This document shows, one piece after another, positions 57,460 through 64,000 of a DNA stretch of 64,000 nucleotides (position 1 is its first letter; each line of letters opens with the position of its first letter). Position numbers and translations under genes: made by a program. The notes under the pieces were generated by a model. The model did no database searches and was not told the DNA's origin. It was given only the letters and a program-made list of their open reading frames with translations. Source of the DNA: Ursus arctos (taxonomy: Eukaryota > Chordata > Mammalia > Carnivora > Ursidae); contig NW_026622797.1 in the NCBI RefSeq assembly GCF_023065955.2, positions 57,595,689 to 57,659,688 on the forward strand, written 5' to 3'.

Positions 57460-58069
57460 CCTTTTGTTGATGTTTGTAATCTCAGCATTTCAGTTAGAAG
57501 TTGCATCTAGCCACTTGTAACTGGGAGCGGGACAGAAGGTGGTCTAAACACATCAGGGCACTTGTTTTTCTGAAAGGATTCCTGATGATTGAAGTTCAGG
57601 CTAGCGTGGTGGCTTCAGTTTCACCAAAGATCCAGGATCTTTCTAGCTTCTGGCTCTGCCATACTTACGGTAGGGGATGTAACCCTTCTCTCATACGCTC
57701 AGAATGGCTGCCTGTGCTCCAGCCTCACACCTAGTTTCAGGCAAGAATATGGAGACCAACGGAAGTATTCCAATTGAGTCAACCCCTTTAAGGGCTTTCC
57801 CAAGAATTTTCTTATATGACCTGCTGCAAAGGAGGCCAGGAAAACTATACTTTTAGCTAGGCACATTGAAGCCCCAAATATCAGTGTTATGTGCGTACGA
57901 ACCTTGAATAGGCAAGTAGTGCTGCTTGCCACAGCTGTGGTTTGCGAGGCACAAGCGACAGGTAGAGTGCCAAGTCCATAGGGTAAAGTAGTATGCAAAT
58001 AGGGGTATATTTTAAGGTAATTTAAACTTCTACTCTTATAGGACATGCTAGAAAACATAGTGACTGCCC
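57456..58069. other. Unassigned sequence
   Basis: No recognisable repeat. The 152-codon minus frame (57699-58157) runs into the L2 fragment and has no recognisable domain. Confidence 0.3.
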
Positions 58070-58215
58070 AACATGCTTCTTTGGAGAAACCTTTGCCCTT
58101 TCTGTTCCCTTTGCCTGAAAAACACTTCTCACAGAGTTGCAGAGCTTTATGCTTCATTCAAGTCTTTGCTTAAGTTTGACCTCATCACTGAGATCTTCCC
58201 TGACATCGGGGAGCG
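58070..58215 (+). mobile_element. L2 fragment, sense
   Basis: 'aacctttgccctttctgttc', 'cctttgcctgaaaaacactt', 'cattcaagtctttgcttaag' and 'actgagatcttccctgaca' match L2 3' sequence (..gttccctctgcctggaacgc..cttccctgacca). Confidence 0.75.
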
Positions 58216-58806
58216 GATCCCGGTTTTGTAGGATCTGAAGCTTTCACCATTTGGGAGACAGAAAGAAATTGTAAATATCAGATTAGATACTTACATTTGA
58301 AAGTGAGTATTGATTTAGAATGAGGAACCTCCTGGTACGCAATCAAGAAGCTTATAACCACTATTCATATCACAAAATCCAAAAGAATAGCCTAGTAAGT
58401 TTTATTAATTAATGACTAAACACACCTCTTTAAGGCTCTTTTCCCCAATATTTTGACTGCATACCCTTTGATCCCCTCTATACGTAACAACAATTTTCTA
58501 TTTTCTATAAGGAAAATAGAAAGATATTCCAGCCTTTTCTGTAGCATGGTTATAAAACGTTTTTAATCATTGATGTTTTATGAAAATTCCTTTCAGCTTC
58601 TAAACAACTTGTCATTGGTAATATTGTGTAAATTTTTAGAATTGTCAAATTTGGGGAAACCTCTATCAAGTTTTTTTGATATATGTACTCTAAGATTTTA
58701 GGAAATATTCAATTTTCTTATGCATTGACTCATCGTAAATAGTCTTTGATTGAAACACTCATTAACTTGTTTCTTGTTGATGTTCTCATTGTATTGGTGA
58801 GTTATG
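58216..58806. other. Unassigned AT-rich sequence
   Basis: No recognisable gene or repeat. Confidence 0.3.
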
Positions 58807-58887
58807 CAGCCATCCACCCCTTATCTGTGGTTTCACTTTCCATGGTTTCAATTACCCATGGCCAACTGCAGTCAAGAAGCTGATGGG

Positions 58888-59089
58888 GGGGCGCCTGGGT
58901 GGTGCAGTTGTTAAGCGTCTTCCTTCGGCTCAGGGCATGATCCCGGCGTTCTGGGATCGAGCCCCACATCAGTCTCCTCTGCTGGGAGCCTGCTTCTTCC
59001 TCTCCCACTCCCCCTGCTTGTGTTCCCTCTCTCACTGGCTGTCTCTATCTCTGTCAAATAAATAAATAAAATCTTTAAAAAAAAAAAAA
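58888..59089 (+). mobile_element. Can-SINE (ursid-like subfamily), sense, inserted second
   Basis: 'gcgcctgggtggtgcagttg', 'gatcccggcgttctgggatc', 'ttcttcctctcccactcccc', 'ctctcactggctgtctctat', (AAAT)n-A15 tail. AAGAAGCTGATGGG (58874-58887) and AAGAAGCAGATGAGG (59090-59104) flank it. Confidence 0.98.
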
Positions 59090-59104
59090 AAGAAGCAGAT
59101 GAGG

Positions 59105-59290
59105 GGTGGCTAGGGGGCGCAGTAAGTTAATTAAGCATCTGACTCTTGATTTTGGCTCAGGTCATGATCTCAGGGACATGACATCATCCTCCATGTCGGG
59201 CTCCATGCTGGGCGTGGAGCCTCCTTGGGATTCTCTCTCTCCCTCTGTCCCTCCCCGTCCTCAAAAAAGTTAAAAAAAAAAAAAAAAAAG
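59105..59290 (+). mobile_element. Can-SINE, older subfamily, sense, inserted first
   Basis: 'ggtggctagggggcgcagta' (decayed head), 'gattttggctcaggtcatga', 'catgtcgggctccatgctg', 'ttgggattctctctctccct', poly-A tail. The right flank AAGAAGCAGCAGG (59291-59303) resembles the segment before its head, now part of the neighbour's duplication. Confidence 0.95.
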
Positions 59291-59708
59291 AAGAAGCAGC
59301 AGGAAATTCTCCTTCTGATGTATGGCCAGAAGGTCAGTAGTAGCCTAACGCTATGTCATAATGCCTACGTCATTTATCTCACCTCATCTCATCCCCTAGG
59401 CATTTTATTATCTCACATTATTACAAGAAGGGTAAGTACAGTACAACAAGATGTTTTGAGAGAGTGAGAGAGAGAGCACATTCACATAACTTTTATTACA
59501 GCATATTGTTATAATTGTTCTATTTTATGATTAGTTATTGCTGTTAATCTCTTACTGTGCCTAATTTATAAATTCAACTTTACCACGGGAATGTATGTAT
59601 AGGAAAGAGCAGAGTATATATAGGGTCCCGTACCTTCTGCAGCTTCAGGCATCCGCTGGGTGGGGGAAGGTCTGGGAACATACCTCCTGTGCATAAGGGG
59701 AACGAGTG

Positions 59709-60429
59709 TATACAACTTTATATTGTCTTTGTTGACATCAGCTTTTTGTGTCCAATGTATCACGTGATTAAAAATACCAAGACTATTTCAGACTGAGGGA
59801 AGGTCCTGGGCAGATGTGGGGTCCAGTGAAGGCAAGGAGCCCAGTGTGGGGGGTGCAGCGTGCGGCGGAGCCCTGCAGGAAGTAAGACTACAAAGATGCG
59901 TTGGAGCCAGAGGGACGATTGTCAAATGCTGGCCTCGCTGAGGAATATTTTAAGTTGTGATTCTTTTAAGTTAAGGGATGGAAAGCTTCTTAATGGAAAA
60001 CTAAGCACATGAAAAGTGGTAAGTATTGTGTTGTAATTAAACCAGAGGGGACAAATGCTCAATTTAAATCCTAGTTCTAATGCTTACTGGTCTGTGAAAC
60101 CTTCCTAGCAGTATTATAAGCAGCAATGACAGTGAACTACGTAACTATATCTCACTAAAACCAAACTAAATGGATTTCTAGTTCAAACCCCCCTTAGCGA
60201 TACCCTAAATATGCCCAAGACCTACCAACACCACCCCGCATGATGCAAAGTGTGATGGAGGGGAAATGAGAGGAAGAAGATGGCAATGTAACCAGTTTCA
60301 GTTAAAACTTCATACATTTGCACTCTTTACAAAACTTATTGGAAAGGCTGCATAACACTGAAGGCTTCAGTTCCATTAGCTTTGCAGAAAATCCAGCTCT
60401 GGGATCACCCCTTTCAAAATTACTGACCT
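59709..60429. other. Low-copy sequence
   Basis: No recognisable gene or repeat. Confidence 0.3.
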
Positions 60430-60665
60430 CTCCCCAGTACCCTGTTTCTCTCAATTCCCTTGGCTCTTCTTAAGTTTCTCCACAGCATTTATGATACTAT
60501 ATGTTGTAAAAGTATCATATTATCTATTTATTTGTCTACTGATTGTCATTTAATTCACCTGACTAGGATGTAAACCTCCAGGGTGAGAGGGACTTTTTTG
60601 CTGCCAGTGTGTCCCAAGTGTGAGAAAAGTACATGACATGTTGATCCTTGTTGAGTGAATGAAAA
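60430..60665 (+). mobile_element. L2 3' end, sense
   Basis: 'cccagtaccctgtttctctc', 'cacagcatttatgatactat', 'atttatttgtctactgattg', 'aggatgtaaacctccagggt' and 'atccttgttgagtgaatgaa' are the L2 terminus. Confidence 0.8.
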
Positions 60666-61319
60666 CAGTCAATGGCTTGTCTGTTTTGTTGTGTTGTGTT
60701 TACTTCTAAGTCATATTTGATTTATTCTATGTATGCAAACAAACTGCTCAAATGATTGTTTCTATGCTATATTTTGGCTTTCAGAAAGCAAAATGGGAAC
60801 ATTGCTGGCAGTGGAGGATGAGGGGGGTAAGGGTGAGGAGACAGGCAAGGCAACGAAGAAAACTCAATCATAATCAAACGGTGAGTAAATGAAGTTCCAT
60901 GAAAATGAGGCCATCTAAAGGAGCCCGTGAGTAAGCAGCGCTCCATTTCTGACTCTCCAGATCACTTAAACACCTGTTTCTGATAAATGTGTCCTTTGAA
61001 CCCTACAGTGAATTTATTTATGCTGCACTTGAATATTCCAGAGCTCTTGCTCCTGCTTGGTTGTCCTATCCAACTTCTATCTGCTACCCTCTGCTCCACA
61101 GCCCTGGAGAGGCACAGCTTAATCCACGAGTCTTAATCCATAAATTCTTAACAAAGACTGAAATCTCATGCTGATATGGATGCTCTCTTGAAACAAGAAA
61201 CCTGACTCTGTGTGTAGGCACTAATCGTAACTTTGGTCTCCTACCATATAGAATCATTAAATAAAAAGTTGAAAGAAACCTAAAATTTGTTTTTCCACCT
61301 TTCTGTAATACTTTGTCTA
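60666..61319. other. Low-copy sequence
   Basis: No recognisable gene or repeat. Confidence 0.3.
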
Positions 61320-61395
61320 GGGAGGTAGAGTGATCTGTCCCAACCAGAACTAGAACTCATCTATTCCATGTCTTAGCCCGTGTTCTTGTGCTATA
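61320..61395 (-). mobile_element. MIR SINE fragment, antisense
   Basis: 'gggaggtagagtgatctgtc', 'ccagaactagaactcatcta' and 'tagcccgtgttcttgtgcta' are the reversed head half of MIR. Short and decayed. Confidence 0.5.
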
Positions 61396-61709
61396 ATTCA
61401 GCGATACAACTTGAGAAGGAAGAACCAAAAGAAAATGATCACGCACTTGCACTTATTTCCAATTTTTACCTCCATGAAACTTAAGGTTTGAGTGGGGTGG
61501 GGGGGACTCTGAATAGCAAGCTTACATCTTCCTTTGCCGTGAGGGTGTTATTAGGGTACCTGTGGACCTAGTGGCATGATGACTCCAAGAAATTTTCCAA
61601 GTAATCTTGATCTTTCTTCAAAGCTTGTGATAAGAAAAATTCAGATATGCTTTTGTGGAGAGCAGTCTAATATCCACAACTCAGATCTACTCTTCAAATG
61701 TTCCTCCTA

Positions 61710-61901
61710 GAGAAACAGACTGAGGGCTTCAAAGGGGAGGGGGTGGGGGAATGGGATAGACCGGTGATGGGTAGTAAGGAGGGCACGTATTGCATGGTGC
61801 ACTGGGTGTTATACGCAGCTAATGAATCATCGAACTTTACATAAAAAACCAGGATTGTACTGTATGGAGACTAACATAATATAATAAAAAATATTTTTAA
61901 A
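61710..61901 (+). mobile_element. Young carnivore L1, 5'-truncated, sense, 14-bp TSD
   Basis: 'gaaacagactgagggcttc', G-rich 'ggggagggggtgggggaatg', 'gcactgggtgttatacgc', 'atgaatcatcgaactttac', 'ctaacataatataataaaaa'. AAATGTTCCTCCTA occurs at 61696-61709 and 61902-61915, so only about 190 bp of L1 3' end were inserted. Confidence 0.95.
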
Positions 61902-61915
61902 AAATGTTCCTCCTA

Positions 61916-62711
61916 AGACGTGGATTCTCATGTTCAGAGCATTAGGTGAAGAGGATTGCATATATATCACTAAGAAACAGAAAGGGGTCATGTAAAAAAA
62001 ATTTCGTTTTCATAGAAAGCAGCCTGCATTCTATACTTCGTGTGGGGGAGAATTCATTTGTGGTTTTGTTTGTTTGTTAGTTTGGTTGGTTTTTTATATT
62101 TGAAGTGGTCAGCCTTAAAAAGAAAAGGTCTAAAAGGTCTAAAACTATCTTTTAAGTAACATTGCCTTTCTCCCCAGCGCCAAAAATGAACGTATTGTTA
62201 AATAATCCATTGTTTATCAGCTTTCCTCACACTTTCTTTGCAGGTCTTCCATGTTTAAATTTTTTGTGTAGTATGCCCTCTACTACAAAGGAAATAATCT
62301 GGGTAGAGTAGCCCCAAGTTGTGCTGGCTGATGGGCTCACAGGGATCCTGCAATGAGTTTATCTGGGCCCCAATCTTTAAGAATCCACTCCTTCTTCCCT
62401 CCATTCCAGTGTTTTCCTCTGATGCTCTTTATTGAATCACCTTCATTCTTTGACCACTGTGATTTGTCATAGCAAATGTCCCCAACTCAACCTAGGCCAA
62501 TTATAACACCTTATCTACCTGATTGGTTAATTGGGTTAAAGTTCTTCCCTCAGATTTTTTCAAGCTACAACTGAAGAAAGAAAGCTTTTCTCTTTGTCCA
62601 TGGAGCTTCAAGGTTACAAGCTTGGCAGTAGCCCTAGGCCTGCCTCCCACCATGTGGAAAAAGCAAGACTGCAGAGCGAAAACGAAGCCGAGATGAAGCT
62701 ACAGAGGAGCT
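61916..62711. other. Low-copy sequence
   Basis: No gene. A minor tandem (AAAAGGTCT twice, near 62122-62140). Confidence 0.3.
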
Positions 62712-62727
62712 GAGGAGTGGATTTCTT

Positions 62728-62955
62728 TTTTTTTTTTTTTTTAAAGGTTAATATCTTTTTTTTTTTTTTAGATTTTATTTATTTATTCGACAGAGATAGA
62801 GACAGCCAGCGAGAGAGGGAACACAGCAGGGGGAGTGGGAGAGGAAGAAGCAGGCTCATAGTGGAGGAACCTGATGTGGGGCTCGATCCCATAACGCCGG
62901 GATGACGCCCTGAGCCGAAGGCAGACGCTTAACCGCTGTGCCACCCAGGCGCCCC
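62728..62955 (-). mobile_element. Can-SINE (ursid-like subfamily), antisense, perfect 16-bp TSD, two-part tail
   Basis: Reversed 'agattttatttatttattcg', 'agacagccagcgagagaggg', 'gggggagtgggagaggaag', 'acgccgggatgacgccctga', 'gccacccaggcgcccc'. GAGGAGTGGATTTCTT at 62712-62727 and 62956-62971 is perfect. Two T tracts (62726-62742 and 62756-62769) are separated by the 13 bases AAAGGTTAATATC, i.e. A-tail, short unique piece, second A-tail in SINE sense. Confidence 0.98.
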
Positions 62956-62971
62956 GAGGAGTGGATTTCTT

Positions 62972-63756
62972 GAGATCAGGCTACCGTTGTCTTTTCTTTT
63001 TGGTTATGTCGGTTGATTTCTTTTCTCTCTTCCTTTTCTCCTTTCCTCCCTTCTTTCCTTTCCTCCCTTCCTCTTCAGGCTAGGATTTATGAATTTCCAG
63101 CCTCAGCAAACTGAGTCCTGATAAACACGATAAATCAAATCATTTCTTTCTACTTGGTAGTCCAAAACTCAACACAGACATAAGCAGGTGTTTTGTAACT
63201 CTAATATATATATTTTTTCTGAATAGAATTTTGCCACACAAATTTTTTGCTGTTGTTTAAATATGAGAGTATTCGAAGGCAAAATATATTACGGTGTTTC
63301 CACCAGTGGTCAAATTTTCTCAGAGCAGACTAACATTGTTAACGGATCAAGAGAAGGCAGGAAAGGCGTCCTCTGCAACATCCATGCCATGGTCCTCCCA
63401 GAGCCTCCCGGTCACAGCATGGACATGGTCCCGAGTAGACTGGCCGGTTAAGGCTGGCTGTGGAACTAGCTCTGGAGTGTGGTCCATTAAAGTTTGGTAC
63501 TCAGAGTGGGGATGTGAAGGGAACTGTTAGTTCTGGCCCAGGGCTGATGAAAACTGGACTTTATCAGGTTAGGGAGATGACTCTGTTCCTTTTCCTAGAT
63601 TGCTGGTCTAGGAATCTGTGTTCAAATGCTCCTGTGGTTTTCCTGCTGCTCCTTTTCCTGCCTTTTCCTCTACCTGGTTGGGCTTGTAGGTGCTGTGTTC
63701 TTTTTGGTCACTCCTTCTAAAAGCTATACGTTCTTTTAGTACCTTACCAATAGCTT
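62972..63756. other. Low-copy sequence
   Basis: Begins with a CT-rich stretch (63015-63078). No recognisable gene. The overlapping 62-86 codon frames at 63263-63720 have no domain that I can identify. Confidence 0.3.
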
Positions 63757-64000
63757 TCAGGTGGGGGATGTAAAACGGTGCTGCTGCTATGGAAAAGAAT
63801 ATAGAAGGTTTTCAAAAAAATTAAAAGTAGAACTACCATATGATCCAGCAATCCCAGTTCTGGGTATCTAAAACAGGGTATTGAAAAGATATCTGTACTT
63901 CCATATTCATTTTGGTATTATTCACAATAGCCAAGAGGTAGAAGCAACCTAAATACATATTGATGGATGTATGAATGAAGAAAATGTGGTATATACATAC
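63757..64000 (+). mobile_element. L1 3' region, sense, cut by window end
   Basis: 'aaaattaaaagtagaactac', 'catatgatccagcaatccca', 'tgaaaagatatctgtacttc', 'ttattcacaatagccaagag' and 'agaagcaacctaaatacata' are the classic L1 ORF2-3'UTR boundary. It probably continues to the right. Confidence 0.92.

Larger units (their letters stand above)
58807..59708. mobile_element. Tigger-family (pogo-like) DNA transposon, non-autonomous, split by two SINEs
   Basis: The left end 'cagccatccaccccttatct' with 'ggtttcactttccatggttt' and the right end 'gcttcaggcatccgctgg..cctgtgcataaggggaac' are inverted terminus types of a Tigger element. The internal right part ('gttaatctcttactgtgcct', 'aatttataaattcaacttt', 'gaatgtatgtataggaaag') matches the family's 3' region. 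No transposase ORF. Two Can-SINEs sit near the left end. Confidence 0.8.

Noticed and set aside
57699..58157. 152-codon minus-strand frame
   Set aside because: Its N-terminal part reads an L2 fragment backwards. No domain or splice context.

Overview
This 64 kb window looks like intergenic or deep-intronic nuclear DNA of a carnivoran mammal. The main clue is the set of about twenty lysine-tRNA-derived Can-SINE copies (head reading GGGGCGCCTGGGTGG, tail AAATAAATAAAATCTTT), found only in Carnivora. Several belong to a subfamily with a 'GGCGTTCTGGGATCGAGC' B-box region and a 'TCGCTGGCTGTCTCT' body. From memory these resemble copies catalogued in bears and giant panda, so an arctoid, probably ursid, genome is my best guess. 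I could not search for confirmation. L1 3' ends ending in 'ACTAACATAATATAATAAAA' or 'GTTAACTAACTGGAATTT' also fit a carnivore.

I find no protein-coding gene. The longest open frame (187 codons near 48.1-48.7 kb) reads through an LTR remnant and then a SINE, so it is a chance frame. There are no rRNA or tRNA genes and no CRISPR, operon or phage features. What fills the window is repeats, plus low-copy tracts that may be regulatory.

Layout. 0-5.5 kb: old L1 and L2 in antisense, a twin-primed (inverted) young L1, and a Tigger1 deletion derivative nested in L1. 5.5-12 kb: mostly unassigned, with a MIR, short L1 insertions, an L2 3' end and the best CTCF-like motif (10.63 kb). 12-23 kb: an MLT1 LTR, L2 and L1 fragments, two SINEs and a MIR. 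23-29.5 kb: old L1 in both orientations, an LTR remnant, an L2 and a tail-to-tail SINE pair. 29.5-38 kb: mostly low-copy, with a Tigger-type element at 34.0 kb and a five-pentamer heat-shock-element-like motif at 37.37 kb. 38-41 kb: L2, SINE, MIRs and one exon-like open segment. 41.3-42.3 kb: low-copy, CpG-retaining, homeodomain-motif-rich sequence, a candidate conserved enhancer. 43.4-54 kb: repeat-dense (L1, MIRs, nine SINEs, MLT1, L2). 54.6-57.4 kb: a second candidate conserved block ending at an (AT)n tract. 57.4-64 kb: a Tigger-family element carrying two SINEs inserted one after the other at the same site, a young truncated L1, a SINE with a two-part A tail, and the start of another L1.

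Overall this reads as a gene desert or large intron whose non-repeat islands may carry long-range regulatory elements. I found no new enzymatic or defence system. The most useful leads are the two conserved-looking blocks, the CTCF-like sites, the HSE-like array and the records of retrotransposition mechanism. Repeat names are from memory of family consensus sequences. Boundaries are approximate, except where target-site duplications (TSDs) fix them.
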